64,000 bases of DNA from Sceloporus undulatus (Eukaryota > Chordata > Lepidosauria > Squamata > Phrynosomatidae): contig NC_056527.1 of NCBI RefSeq assembly GCF_019175285.1, positions 104,832,970-104,896,969 of the forward strand, written 5' to 3'. A model generated the notes under the pieces. The model was not told the origin of the DNA, did no database searches, and saw nothing but the letters and a program-made list of their open reading frames with translations. Positions 12,640 through 24,278 of this stretch are shown here, piece by piece; positions within the stretch are counted from its first letter, which is position 1, and every line of letters starts with the position of its first letter. The translations under genes and the position numbers were made by a program.

Positions 12640-12775
12640 GGTGGGAACCATGCAGCACTAGATATTTTTAGACCCCAGTTCCCAGTATTCCTCACTTTTG
12701 GCCACACTAGCTAGGGATGCAGGGAGTCGCAGTTCAACAACATCTGGAGTGCTGCATAATTCCTAGCTCTGGGCC
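12640..12775. mobile_element. Palindromic repeat, CATCTGGAGG family
   Basis: It contains CCAGTTCCCAGTATTCCTCA and the mirror arm GCAGTTCAACAACATCTGGA. Other copies are at about 21820-21958, 23770-23898 and 35955-36092. Confidence 0.55.
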
Positions 12776-12794
12776 AGATTAACAAAGGGTTTGA

Positions 12795-13012
12795 CTCAGT
12801 AGCAATAGCAATAGCAAGTACATTTCTATACTGCAGCGGTTTACAAAGTGTAAGCTAATTGCCCCCAACAATCTGAATACTCATTTTACTGACCTAGAAA
12901 GGATGCAAGCCTGAGTCAAGCTTGAGCCCTTCGCTGGTATTGAACTCACAACCTTGCGGTTTGTGAGTGAGTGGATGCAGTACAGGCATTTAACCACTGC
13001 ACCACCAGGGTA
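12795..13012 (-). mobile_element. tRNA-headed SINE, same family as 243-475
   Basis: On the minus strand it reads GTGGTTAAATGCCTGTACTG, then a box B-like GAGTTCAATACC, then GCTTGCATCCTTTCTAGGTC, ending in GCTATTGCTATTGCT repeats. Confidence 0.75.
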
Positions 13013-13064
13013 GCTATAAAGCAGCTTCCAATATCCTTAGAACCCATTTTTTCAGCTGCTTTTA

Positions 13065-13315
13065 AAATATCCCCATTCCTGTCTCTTCCCATTTCCCCCA
13101 CTTTATCCTCAGTTTATTTCAACAACAGCTGCAAACTGAGTTAAAAGTCCAAAAGTAATAATTAACTGAGTAATTAACTCAGCAGGAGGAGAGAGAGAAA
13201 ACTGTTCCAAGCAGAAGCAAACTGATGCATCCTCTCCTGTCTATTCTTCCTCATTAATAACTTTTGCCAACTTGACTGCACTGTGATGTTCCTTAGCCAC
13301 ACTTGTTCCGGTATT
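13065..13315 (-). repeat. Unnamed interspersed repeat, copy 4
   Basis: CAGCTGCAAACTGAGTTAAA, GATGCATCCTCTCCTGTCTA, ATAACTTTTGCCAACTTGAC. Confidence 0.65.
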
Positions 13316-13805
13316 TCAGATAGGTCCAGACTATGTGAAAGACTGTATCCCCCTATACGAACTTGTCAGAGTCTTAAGATCCACATGGAAAGGCTTTCTC
13401 TTGGACCCACCACCATCACAGGTTTGGTGATGACACAAAAGCGAGTCTTCACTGTAGCTACTCCCACCCTCAGGAATTCCCTTCCATAGAAATTCCCTTC
13501 CATAGAAGGCTAGCCTGGTCTTCTCCTTGCTCTCCTTTCACCAATAAGTGAGTGAATGTGTGTGTTTAAGCAGGCTTTTCGTGAGTAAATGCTTGCAGGA
13601 AGCCTTTTTATGGGTGCGCATGTGTGCACTTTATTTTAACTTTCATGTGTGTTCTAAAGATTTTAAACTGTACATAGTTTATTGTTTTAACATGGCTTTA
13701 ACTGTGTTTAATTTTTTTATTATTATTCTGGTTTTAGCTGATTCCTTTTTGTGAACAGTCTTGGGAGAAAGGCACCACAGAAATGAAATGAAATAAGTGA
13801 ATGAC
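13290..13805 (+). mobile_element. L2/CR1-clade LINE 3' end
   Basis: The plus frame ending TQKRVFTVATPTLRNSLP resembles the reverse-transcriptase C-terminus of L2-like LINEs. It is followed by a 3' UTR with CTTGGGAGAAAGGC and a TGAATGA-type tail. The copy is 5'-truncated and frame-broken. Confidence 0.6.
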
Positions 13806-14464
13806 TGAAGAAATAAACATTGGAGAGTCTGTATAATGATTGATCCATATCTCTTAATGTATTTTACATCTGAGTAGGGATTAGAATTTGGATTTTTCTC
13901 AGTTCAGCACTCTAACCACTGTTCAACACAGAGTATCCCCCCCAGGTTTCCTCAGACCTCACTCTGGCCATCAGTACTTTGGAAATTGTGCCAAGAGATG
14001 TTTCAGTGCAGGAAGGAAAAAGAAAAAGGCTAACAAAATCAGCCCATTGTTCCCTTTATATCAGGAAATCCTGTCAGCTTTTTTCATAATCTTTCCCTTT
14101 GAACTTATGCATTTTATGAGCACCGCCAGCTTTGAAATGCAGAAGGGACTTTATAGGTGAGTCTTCAGCCCTTGAATTATAGCAGTGGCACACATCAGGC
14201 TAAACAGGAAAAAGGTTGGGTAAGCTGTTGATACAGATGTAGGATATTAGATAGCAGGTGAACCCTATCTGGGAATGTGGGGGCCAGTTTATGAGATTAC
14301 ACTAAAGGAATAGCATGTTCTCCCAGGGAAATCCCTCTGCTGATGTCAGAACTTAAAGTACCATTTCACACCTAGCCAAATTAGTGCAAAATCCAGACTC
14401 TTCTGCTTTTCTCCTTGTTGAGAATTTTATAGGGCCAAACTTCCCTGTGGTCCATCGACTTATA
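13806..14464. other. Gene-free stretch
   Basis: No feature recognised between the L2-like LINE end and the Tigger-like MITE. Confidence 0.5.
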
Positions 14465-14694
14465 CAGTGGGCCCTTGGTATTCGCTGGGTTTTGGTTCCA
14501 GAATCCCCCGTGGATAACAAAATCCGTGGATGCTCAAGTACCATTATATACAACAGCACAGTAAAATGGTGCCTTAAATATAAAATGGCAACATCCAGGT
14601 TTGCTCGTTGGAATTTATATTTTGGGGAATATTTTCAAGCTGTAGATGCTTGAATCCGTGGATTAAAAAATCCGTGGATAAGGGGGGGCAACTG
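14465..14694 (+). mobile_element. Tigger/pogo-like MITE
   Basis: The ends are CAGTGGGCCCTTGGTATTCG and a reversed-type end GGGGGGGCAACTG. It is flanked by TA on both sides, the target duplication of Tc1/mariner elements. The body has AAATCCGTGGATGCTCAAGT. It is similar in layout to mammalian MER2-type Tigger derivatives. Three sister copies lie in this window. Confidence 0.82.
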
Positions 14695-14756
14695 TAATGT
14701 CGTAGCCCCGAGATACTCAACTTTCTGCTTAAGAAACCACCAGGCTCCTAAACTAA

Positions 14757-15805
14757 GGCCTTATTGTTGTTATTGTTAACTGCCTTTGAGTCAGTCTTGA
14801 CCCATGGCGAACCTATGGATGAACACCTCCAAGAGCCTCTCTCCTCCACTACTCTGCTTAATGCTTGCAAACTCATACCAAATTACCCATGACCTCCTTA
14901 ACAAAGTCCAGTCCTCCTTTCTCATAATGCCTCAGTTTTGACTTCTTGGCTTCCAGAGAGATTTCCAGCTTGATATGCTCTAGGACCCATTTGTTTGTCC
15001 TTTTAGCTGTCCATGGGATTCTCAACACTCTTCTCCAGCATCACATCTCAAATGAATTGATTTTCTTCCTATCTTGTTTCTTAACTGTCCAGCTCTCACA
15101 TCCATACATAGAAGTAGGGAATACAATGGCTTGTAAGATTAACTTTTGTGCTGAGTTGTATATATTTGCATTTTAGAATCTTTTCTAGTTCTCTCAAAGC
15201 TTCTTTCCCTGTTCTTAATCTTCTTCTAGTTTCCTGGCAGAAGTCCCTGTTGCTATCAATGCTTGATCCCAGGTATGAGAATTCATTTACTATTTGTAGT
15301 TCCTCATTGCCTAGTTTGTAATTGTAGAGATTTTCCATGGTCATTATTTTGTTTTCTTTATGTTCAACAATAGACCAGCTGTTGCACTTTCTTCCTAGAT
15401 GTTCCTTAGTAGGTGTCTAGGCTACTATAGCCTACTACCATAGTACTAGCAGAAAACCGTTTGTGAGGTTTTCTGCTAGTACTATGGTTCCATCTGCATA
15501 TCTTAGATTGTTGATATTCCTTCCTCCTATTTTCACTCCTCCTTCTGTGTCCAGGCCTGCTTTTCTTATAATACATTCTGCATACAAGTGGAACAGATAG
15601 GGTGAAAGGATGCAGCCTTGTCTGACTCCTTTGCCAATTGGGAACCATTCTGCTTCTCCATGTTCTGTTCTGACAGTAGCCTCTAGTCCTGAGTACAGAT
15701 TCCTCATCAGGACTATCAGATGTGTTGGCACTCCCATGCCTTTAAGAGCGTTCATGATCTGTGCAATTGAAGGCTTTGCTATAATCATCAATAAATGTGT
15801 TAATT
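14757..15805 (-). mobile_element. Bov-B (RTE) LINE fragment, antisense
   Basis: Minus-strand frames at 15435-15791 and 15096-15344 encode reverse-transcriptase C-terminal sequence of Bov-B type. They include GKGVRQGCILSPYLF, the catalytic box read as YADG instead of YADD, and FSYLGSSID...QETRRRL...KEALRELEKI. The reading frame shifts between the pieces, so this is a 5'-truncated dead copy followed by 3' UTR sequence down to about 14757. A perfect inverted duplication at 15437-15488 interrupts it. Confidence 0.88.
15437..15488. repeat. Perfect 22-bp inverted repeat with 8-nt loop
   Basis: The left arm 15437-15458 (ACCATAGTACTAGCAGAAAACC) is given here only by its ends, ACCATAG and GAAAACC. 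The right arm 15467-15488 is its exact reverse complement, with an 8-nt spacer. It lies inside the Bov-B reverse-transcriptase region and is not part of the usual LINE sequence. Confidence 0.9.
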
Positions 15806-17207
15806 TGTTAATTAATCAACTAAATCTAAATGTGACTTATACAATACTTTTGGAAGAAAAAAGCCCTGTATCCTTTGTTTCTGGAAAGTATATGTAAATA
15901 TCATAACATCTTCCATCTTAGAAGAAGAGGCACTCCCATCTCCTACCTGTGTGAGAGTGAAGGGAATGCTTCTTCTAATATTGGGTCTGACATCATTCAC
16001 TTTTCTCAACCCTTATCTTAAATCATTAACTTTTGAAAAATCAGCTGGTTAATCACTGTTTTTTTAGTTGATTACAAAGTTTTAAAACTAATTAATCTAA
16101 CCAGATGATCTGAGGAAGTTGCTTTGTCTGGCCTTCTGTGACCTTCCCCCACCTCACTGAGAAATTATCCTCTTAAGGCCTGTCAAGATGAAGACTTGCA
16201 CTGATCTGACCCCTTGTTTTTAAGAGCATTCAATCTGTCCAGTGATATGGCTGTCTATAGTCTGATATGTTGCAATTTTAAACATGAGGTGAGTGTTGTT
16301 GCTTTGCTATATGCCATAAAAGTAAAATCTTTAGAGTGGAAAGGCCGTGTATAAATATTGGTAATGGAAACTGAATAGAAGAGATTGGCCAAGATATTTT
16401 GTTGTTGGCATATCTATACTGGCATAAGAGGAGGAGAAGTTGGAGGTAGTGGTATGGCTGTGAATGAAAAGGCAAACAGAAGAAATGAGAGATACCTCTC
16501 AAGGTGCTTGATTGATGAATGACTTTGTTCATACATCCCCAGTCTTTTTGATTTTTTTCAAGAAGTCATGCATCTGTCAAGAACTCTGGGAGGTGGCTTT
16601 CATTGCTTCTGCAGATTTTTATTGGATGCTTCCCAGTTTTTGCTTCCTTTGCAAAGAAAAAGGACTATGGGTAAAACTGTAGCTACAGTGGGGAGAGACA
16701 AATGAGTGCATTGCCTTGCCAAATAAACTTCTACCCCGTGAAAGATTTTTCCCTTCACTCCCCAAATTTCTAGCATTACAGAGAGAGAGAGAGAGAGAGA
16801 CTGAAAATTGTTCACACTTAGAACTTTGATGTTTGTTGTGTTCACAGTTCGTTGGTAACTTTGCACCCCACTTTTCATGGATGTCTAAACTAAATGTGCA
16901 ACTGAAGTTTTAAGCTGCTGTAATTGTACAAATTTAGGGAGCAAAGGCAGAATTTATCAGGGGGAAATTAGAGCAAAATTAGGGCAATTCATTCCATAGA
17001 AAATAGGTAATTTTTTAAAATGTTAAACAACACAGAAAGGCCTTGAAACCTTTTGAAAGATTATTTGTTGCACCTTTCAGGGGCAGGAATTCACTCTCCT
17101 TTTTTGGCCAAGAGCGGGCTGCATACAATTTTCCCAGCCCTGGTCTACATGGAGACCTGGAACACAAAGGCCTATGGATGCAAGTGTGGTTTGGGGATGT
17201 ATGAATA

Positions 17208-17208
<1 letters not shown>
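15806..17208. other. Gene-free stretch upstream of FGF21
   Basis: No exon or named repeat recognised. A short (GA)n run is at about 16780-16800. Confidence 0.5.
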
Positions 17209-17256
<48 letters not shown>

Positions 17257-17320
17257 CTTTATTTATAAAGCACTGTAAATTTACACAGCGCTGTACATGC
17301 AATCTTTTTAATTGGATGGT
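17209..17320 (+). repeat. (TTA)n microsatellite plus LINE/SINE-type tail
   Basis: About 46 bp of TTA units (17209-17254) are followed by CTTTATTTATAAAGCACTGT and ACACAGCGCTGTACATGCA, a sequence seen again, diverged, at 20612-20660. Confidence 0.75.
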
Positions 17321-18228
17321 TCCCTGCATCATCAGTACATGGATGCTAGGGGTAGAGTATTGGTACCCTTTAGGAAAGGTCACAGGATGTAGGGCATGTG
17401 CTGGGTGAGGTTTATGGTCTTTTGCCAAGAAGCTGAGGTAAGCACACCCATTCTGGCTTCTCCCTCCCCATGCTTCCTCACCCCCCCCCCCCCCCCTCTT
17501 TTCTCTCTCCCTCTCCCTTCTTTCTCACTCCTATATTTCCCAGGTATTACATCATCCTTTCCTGTCGGTCGGGAGGCATGAAAGCAGCTGTGGAATGATA
17601 ATGTTTAGACTTTGGCATCCTCGTGACCCCACCGTTGGGGCAGCAGGCATGCTATAGGCACCCCGTGACTCAGGCTTTGGACCTAGAGAGTGTGTGTGGA
17701 GAGGGGGGGAAGAAAGGATGTGGGTAGAGTGAAAGCCAAGGGGAAGGGCATTCACTCCTGTCCGAACGTGTGTTTGTATATATACACCCCGTGCCTGCTA
17801 GCTGGGAGCAAACCTGTCTGGACTGAGACAGCTCTAAGGGAACAGAAGGAGTTCTCCCTGATTTTGAACATTTCAACCGATTGGATTTTGGATTCTTAAC
17901 AAAAAAATCAAACTAAAAAAAAAAAATCAGTCCCCAAACCCAACAGAAACTACTTTCAACCATTCTTAGTAGACTGAAGTTTCTCTTTGGGACTTGGGGT
18001 ACTAGGGTTCCAAGTGGTAGCTGCTGGATGAGAAGTGAGTCCTAGTAAGTTGAACCTGCTGGCTTAGAGATCTAGAACTCTTTGGTTCTTCTCCAGAGAA
18101 AAGAGTAAGGTCCAGAGAACTGCAAGACCCAAAACCTTAAATTTATCTCTGGGTGTTCTTCGGGCACCTGGCACATTTCCTCTGCCATTAGGCCTTCCTT
18201 GTCTCTCGGGTCTGATCTCCTTCAAGCC
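17321..18228 (+). other. FGF21 upstream flank and possible leader
   Basis: It holds a C16 run (17481-17496), pyrimidine-rich DNA to 17540, and a candidate TATA box (17777). From 17800 to the start codon it looks non-repetitive and may include untranslated exon sequence. Confidence 0.4.
17777..17784 (+). promoter_or_regulatory. Possible TATA box of FGF21
   Basis: TATATATA lies about 445 bp before the FGF21 start codon, followed by GC-richer sequence. A TATA-driven start near 17810 would give a 5' UTR of about 420 nt or a leader containing an intron. The sequence alone cannot decide, and the motif is common by chance. Confidence 0.3.
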
Positions 18229-21200
18229 ATGATGGCCATTTCTGTCCCTCTTGGATGCAAAAGCAGCCTCCTCTTTCTCATCAGCCTTGCTTTCTGGGCT
18301 GCCTTGCTCCACACAGCTCCTGCTCTCCCGCTGCCAAATTCCAATCCCATCTACCAATTTGATGGGCAGGTCCGGCTTCGGCACCTCTACACAGCGGACG
18401 AGCAAACACACCTCCACTTGGAGATCTTGTCAGATGGCACAGTGCATGGATCCAGGTTTCAGAATCCCTTCAGTGAGTATTTGGTGAAACCCTTGATTTT
18501 CATTTGGAAAATTCTGAATTTTATGTGTATGCTAGTTTGTATGTATCGGACGGGATGGCAAAATACATCTGGGCTCCCTGGGAAGAAGGGAGATAGACAA
18601 GGGAAAAATACCCTGAGAGCTTTGCAAGAAACTAGAATTTCAGCAGATGTGGCTTTTGCCAGTGCTGTGATGATGGTGAGCTGTGCTCTCTGAAACCCAC
18701 TTTTGTACAGTTGTGAGCACTGCAAAGACACTGCCCCATTCTGCAGAGGTTGAAGGAGCTGGGCATGGCCAGCTTGATGAAAAAAAGACTGAGGGTTGAC
18801 ATGGTTGCACTCTTCAAGAGAAGAAGGAGTGATAGTAAGAGCAATTTGGCAATGGAACCAATTGCCTAGAGGGGTGGTGGGGTCTCCTTATCTTGAGGCC
18901 TTCAAAAAGAGGCTGGACAGCTATCTACTGGGGATGCTTTAGCTGGAGATCTGCACCAAGCAGGGGGTTGGATTCAATGACTATGAGGCCCCTTCCATTC
19001 TATCATTCCATCTTAACTTTCACAGAAAAAAGTAATGCAAACCAAAGCAACCAGAAAGACAGAATGGGGCAGCCAGTGGGGTAGGAGAATGTACAGGCAC
19101 TTACTCTTTAGCCATAGTGGGAGATTTAGCAATATACAAATATTCTCTGGTTTTGAATCTGACAACCAAATGAGATCTGAACAGGAGGAAGGTGACTAGA
19201 TTATTAGAAAATGACATGGGTTAAGGACTTGTTGGTTTTCCCCATTCATCCCTTCTTCTATGTTGGATTTCTTGCAGGTTTGATGGAGATCAAAGCTGTG
19301 AAGCCAGGAATCATTCGCATGCAGGCCAAAAAGACCTCTAGATTTCTCTGCATGAAGCCCAATGGACGTCTCTATGGCTCAGTAAGTTTGGTTGCCTCTG
19401 TGTATGTTTGGCAGTCTGGGGCCTAGTTCAGAAAAAGTTAGCTACAAACAACAAGCAACTTATTAGTTCCTTTTTGCAATAGCCTGTTCTAACTAGTGGT
19501 AGCAGCTTAATTCCTTTGGATGCCTCTATGGCTCAATGCAATGAAATTACGGGATTTGGAGTATTACTGATATTTAGCCTTCCTGTCAGAGAGCTTTGGT
19601 GCCACAACAAACTGCAAACCCCTTTCTCATTGGCTGGAGATTTATAGGCTCTTTGGTCCTCTTGGTCAAAATGGGGATTTGGTGGATTAGATGCAGAACT
19701 CTAGAAGCCAAAATGCCTGGAACAGATTCTCTTAGGGCCAAATCACAGGGCTGACAGGTTTAAAACTGGAGATGCTTCTTGTACATTCAACAGTAGTGTA
19801 TTAAGAGGGAATTTCATGAGGTGTTGTTTGTCATGTGGCCAGATAGCAAGCAACACCTGCTGAAATTCCCTGTTCTACACAGCCATTAAAGGGACAGGAC
19901 TCCTCTCTAGTTTTGATTTTGGCAACTCTACTGAAGATCCATGCTCAGGCTCTTCACATTGTTGCCTTTAAAAAAAATAGTGGCTGTATAAATAACCACA
20001 AAATTTTGCAAATACAGGGTGGCCATGCTGATCATAAAACAAATTACATAATCCATAATGTGATAAAATCTTTATTAGGCCAAACAAAAATAATGTAAAT
20101 TGAAATAATCTGGAAATTTCAGAACCCCTAAATGCATTGTGGCGCCACAATGACCTAGTGCTTTGAATGTTATGACTCTGGAGACCAGGGTTTGAATCCC
20201 AGCTCAGCATGTGAGCAGGCCACATGCTCTCTACCTCCTGGGAAGACAATGACAAACCTCCTCTGAACACTATGTCCAGAAAACCCTATGAAAACCCCAT
20301 GTTTCTTTAGGGTTGTCACAAGTGAGAAATGACATGAAGGCACCCAACAACAACAGATACATTGTAGGCCACATTAGGAATAATGTAGGTAAAAATCATA
20401 CATTGCAAGGGTTATGTATACTTTAACCTAAACATTGAATTAAATTATTGCATCATGATAGATGTAATTCATGTTGAGAACAAATGCAAGCAACTTGAGT
20501 AAATTGTGTTTATTTTGAACAATTCTTTTTATGCAAGTGATGGATATACACAAAGAACTATGAAGATCATAGCACCTCTATATTATTATTATTATTATTA
20601 TTATTATTTTTATTGCTTATTTATATAGTGCCATAAATTTGTATGGCACTTTACAGACATCATCAAAACAGCATATAACCTGCCAATGGCATACTATCTA
20701 AAAGTAATAAAATATAAATTATACAAAATTAAGCAAGTTATGCAATTAAAATACAAACTGTAAAAACAACCAATACATATATTCAAATATAAAATTATAA
20801 AACAATATTAAAATACAGTTCCAAATACTTTACAAAACAAGAAAGTATTTAATTCAGATTTAAAGCTAGCAAGAGAAAAGATAGTCCACAGATGTTCAGG
20901 GAAGCAGTTCCAGGAATATGGTGCAGCAAGTGAAATCTCACCCTTTGCTTCTCAATTTTAGCATGTGTATAGTGTACTTGCAGGTCCATTTGCACTATCA
21001 TAGGGGCATAGCAAGCATGCAAGCTGTTATTCTCAGGGTCCCAGACTATTTTATAGATTGTTTTGACAGATGGTTAATTGTTTGTGATGGAAGTAAAGAA
21101 ATAATAAATGCATTAAAACTCTTGGCCTTGAACCAAATTCTGAGTTTATGCACTGTGCTTGCAGAATTGTACAAAAACCACCCCACATTCATTACCGATG

Positions 21201-22882
21201 CAGCTTTTGAATAATGAAATGTGTGTGTTTCTATATTGCTGCATTCCCTCTCATAGACCCACTGAAGTGAGCATAGCAAGGGGATTAAGAGGTTGGTTGC
21301 AAGGTCCAAAACAATGGCTGAGATCCTATATTACCCAATGTAGTGCAAAAGTTTCATAGGTGGAACTCTGCTACACCATCCCCAAGACTCATGGTTTTAC
21401 TGAGGTAGACCCCTAAACAGCCATTTTATGGCTGGTAGAGACTGAAGAAGCATCTGGCTGTGCCCCATAGCCAGTGGTGGACCTATGACATAATCTATCA
21501 AGATCTACCAAAGTCTCTGTGGACAATGTCATTGGTTTGTATCTGGCTATGAGACATAATCAGCTACTTATTCAATCCCTTCCACTGCTCTCCATCAGCC
21601 ATGGAATGACTATTTAGGGACTCTGTCACAGCAAACATATGAGTTCTGGGGTGACTTTGTTTACTGTGAAGAGGGGAAAGACTATTGGCCTCCTCAATGA
21701 GCAGAAAAACAACATGCACAGATGTAAGGTGCACTTGTGCTTTCGTATCACTAACAAGATCCATTCCTGTCCACTTCTGCAACTATTTCTGATCTCATGT
21801 AATCATGTTGGTAAAGTGCAGGGCTATGAATCTGCAGCCTTTTAGATGTTGTTGAACTACAATTGCTAGCATTCCTTACCCTTAGCCATGGTGCTTAGGG
21901 ACCATGGGAATTGCAGTTCAAAAACATCTGGAGGACTGAACAATTCTCATCCCTGGTCTTGGGGTTGCAGAGTTCTGCCGAGAATATGGTGCAGCTCAGT
22001 TTGGCCTTGGTATGCACCAATGCAGATTAATCTGGTGGTTTGGTGGGACTTGTGTGGCTGGTCTGTAGTGAACTTCGAGAAGGATAAACATTGTTGAACT
22101 CCATCTGCAAACAATCTGGTACTTCTGGATCATTTTATTCTACCTTTAAATAATTGTACAGAGGGAAAGGGCCAGTAGTTGCAAGTCATGCTGATGAAGC
22201 AATTGTGAGAGTAGTGGTGTAAACAGTAAATTTTCCAAACTCTAATGACCCTTGATGGTTCTAGAATACCATGACTCCATAATGGAACTTATATTTGCAT
22301 AGCTAATCATGGTGTAGTGTTTTGAGTGTTGGACTATGACTTTGAAGACCAGGGTTTGATTCTGTGCTTGGGCATGAAACCCACTGGGTGAACTTGGGCA
22401 GGTCACAGGTTCTCAGCCTCAGGGGAAGGCAATGGTAAACCTCCCCTGAACACATCTTGACAAGCAAACCTCATCATAGGTTCACCTTGGGGTTTCCATA
22501 ACTTTTAAACAACTTGAAGGCACACAACAGCAACAATTATACCATAAATGGAGACATAATCTCATTGTATTTCTTCCTTCAATAGCTGTTCTACTCTGAG
22601 GAGGCGTGCAACTTCCGTGAGATGATTCTCCGTGATGGCTACAACCTCTATTATTCTGAAAGCTACAATATTCCTATCAGTCTCAGCTCAACGGGGAACC
22701 TGGGCCAGAGCCGTCAGTTGCCTCCCTTCTCCCAGTTCCTGCCATTAGTCAACAAAATCCCCCTTGAACCCGTGTTTGTGGACTACGACTTCTATGAACA
22801 GCAATTGGATGTTGAGTCGGCTGACCCTCTGAGCATCTTAGGCCAAAACCCTGGTTTCATGAGCCCAAGCTATGTCTTCTGA
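18229..22882 (+). CDS. FGF21: Fibroblast growth factor 21 (3 coding exons)
   Basis: Secreted endocrine FGF, known to signal through FGFR with beta-Klotho in energy metabolism. Coding exons are 18229-18472, 19278-19381 and 22586-22882, with donors GTGAGT and GTAAGT, acceptors TTGCAG and CAATAG, and all phases agreeing (214 aa; human is 209). Residues 1 to about 32 are a hydrophobic signal peptide. The beta-trefoil core follows, starting near NPIYQFDGQVRLRHLYT and including KPGIIRMQAKKTSRFLC, with Cys106 and Cys124 spaced 18 apart like the family disulfide. The tail keeps DPLS (196-199) and SPSY (209-212), the beta-Klotho-binding signature that separates FGF21 from FGF19. Two ATGs are in tandem (18229, 18232), so either could start. 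Intron 1 holds a CR1 end; intron 2 holds two Sauria-type SINEs and other repeats. The segment between trefoil and tail differs from mammals. Identification is very secure. Confidence 0.96.
18700..19012 (+). mobile_element. CR1 LINE 3' end in FGF21 intron 1
   Basis: The sequence includes GAGGCTGGACAGCTATCTAC, then GCAGGGGGTTGGATTCAATG, and ends near ATTCTATCATTCC, the standard CR1 3' terminus. Confidence 0.85.
20138..20352 (+). mobile_element. Sauria-type SINE in FGF21 intron 2
   Basis: GGTTTGAATCCCAGCTCAGC, then the tail AAATGACATGAAGGCACCCA and CAACAACA. Confidence 0.82.
20580..20905 (+). repeat. (TTA)n plus dispersed repeat in FGF21 intron 2
   Basis: TTA units at 20580-20611 are followed by TATAGTGCCATAAATTTGTA and GGCACTTTACAGACATCATC, then AT-rich sequence. 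It is related to the block at 17256-17320. Confidence 0.55.
21820..21958. mobile_element. Palindromic repeat, CATCTGGAGG family
   Basis: AGATGTTGTTGAACTACAAT is mirrored by ATTGCAGTTCAAAAACATCT, then GGAGGACTGAACAATTCTCA. Confidence 0.6.
22301..22536 (+). mobile_element. Sauria-type SINE just before FGF21 exon 3
   Basis: ATGGTGTAGTGTTTTGAGTG, then GGTTTGATTCTGTGCTTGG, and a tail AACTTGAAGGCACACAACAG that ends only 50 bp before the exon 3 acceptor. Confidence 0.85.
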
Positions 22883-23769
22883 TAAACTTGGACTCCGGAT
22901 TTTGGGAGGTCTTATGAGTAGAACTTTTGCCAGACTTGGAGTTCTGGGTTTTCCTGTCATAAATACAATGAAGCACTTCAGTTTGAGGGAGAACAGGAGA
23001 AGAAAGAGGACACTGCATTTGGTAGAAAGACACTGTAATGTGACTATCTTCATGTTGTATCCTCAACTCCAGCATCCCAAAACTGCCATAGCTGCATCCT
23101 AGTGGTGTTGCAAACAGATGTATAATTTATGTGTTTCTATGACACATGCAGAATGTCAAGCAGCAGAGACAAATTTTGGGAGGGTGTGCGTGTTGGATGG
23201 ACATTTGCTTGCTTTTCTTATGCTGTTGTTATTCATCTTTCCAGCTTGAGTTCTTTCCCCTCTATTTAAATGACTTATTTATTATATATCAAATTTATTT
23301 ATTGAGGGATGCAGAACAGATAGGCATAATAAGATTTTTTTTTGCTGACAAATAATTTATATATTGCTATTTATAAAAACATATGTATATTATATTTCTC
23401 CATATTTATTTCCCTTCCTGGAGAGGGAATGGCTGTTGAAATCTGTTCTGCTGATATGTTTGTAATGATCTTGTGCCTTAGATTTTCTTCACTGGTGCTT
23501 TCATCCTTTTCCTCTTCAGTGAATATTTGAGGAGGAGGAAAGTGGTGGCAATGCAGCAGTGAGGTTTTGTAGGTCTGAAGAGACCACAACAGTCAATAAT
23601 AGCATTTTGAGCCCTGTTTATTCTCATCTTCTCTGCGGCTGCTCATGTTTGCAGAGATTAAGTATTTGTACCATGCTTGTTTTATAAGCAATAGATAAAA
23701 CATAAGAAGCAGCTGACAAGCTTGTAAAGCAGTTTGATTTTGAATGGGCTCCCAGTTGAAGTTACCTCA

Positions 23770-23898
23770 AAGCAGAGATGGAGAACTTGTTGCCTTCAAG
23801 TTGTCATTTGACTATAGTTTCTATTATCCCCTGTTGATGCCTGTGCTGGCTACAACTGCTGGGAGTTTCAGTCCAACAAGATCTGGAGGGTCTCAGGA
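23770..23898. mobile_element. Palindromic repeat in the FGF21 3' UTR
   Basis: AGAGATGGAGAACTTGTTGC at the start and CAGTCCAACAAGATCTGGAG near the end show the same family. If the distal poly(A) site is used, this copy is transcribed as part of the FGF21 mRNA. Confidence 0.5.
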
Positions 23899-24272
23899 GG
23901 AGTATCTTCCTCTCATCCCGAATAAAAATACTATTATCCCAGCTGCACTTCATCTATGAAACAGTTTAAGGGAAGGGCACTCAATGCCGATCATTTTTAT
24001 TTATTTATTTATGTATTTATATGCTGTATTGTTGTTTTTTCATGGAAGTGCTGTATTTTCCAGCACTAGTGTTTTATGGACAAATGTGTTACGCCAGCAC
24101 TCTGATTTCAAGTACTGTGACAGCACTGTGTTTTCCCAGCATAACTGCTCAACTTTGTTTTAAATATCATCTTGTTTTCTGTATTTATTATCTAGTTCTT
24201 TGTGCTTTCCTGTTGAACAGTGCCTCAAATATAAGAATGGACAAAGTGTAGCGTATGTACTTTAAAAAGATG

Positions 24273-24278
24273 AATAAA
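24273..24278 (+). terminator. Candidate poly(A) signal for FGF21
   Basis: AATAAA lies 1.4 kb after the FGF21 stop, at the end of an AT-rich, repeat-poor stretch. An earlier AATAAA at 23921-23926 lies beside a repeat and could serve as an alternative. Confidence 0.4.

Noticed and set aside
18473-18693. Read-through of FGF21 exon 1 giving a 164-codon frame
   Set aside because: A strong donor GTGAGT at 18473 and a perfectly phased exon 2 show that the part after it is intron.
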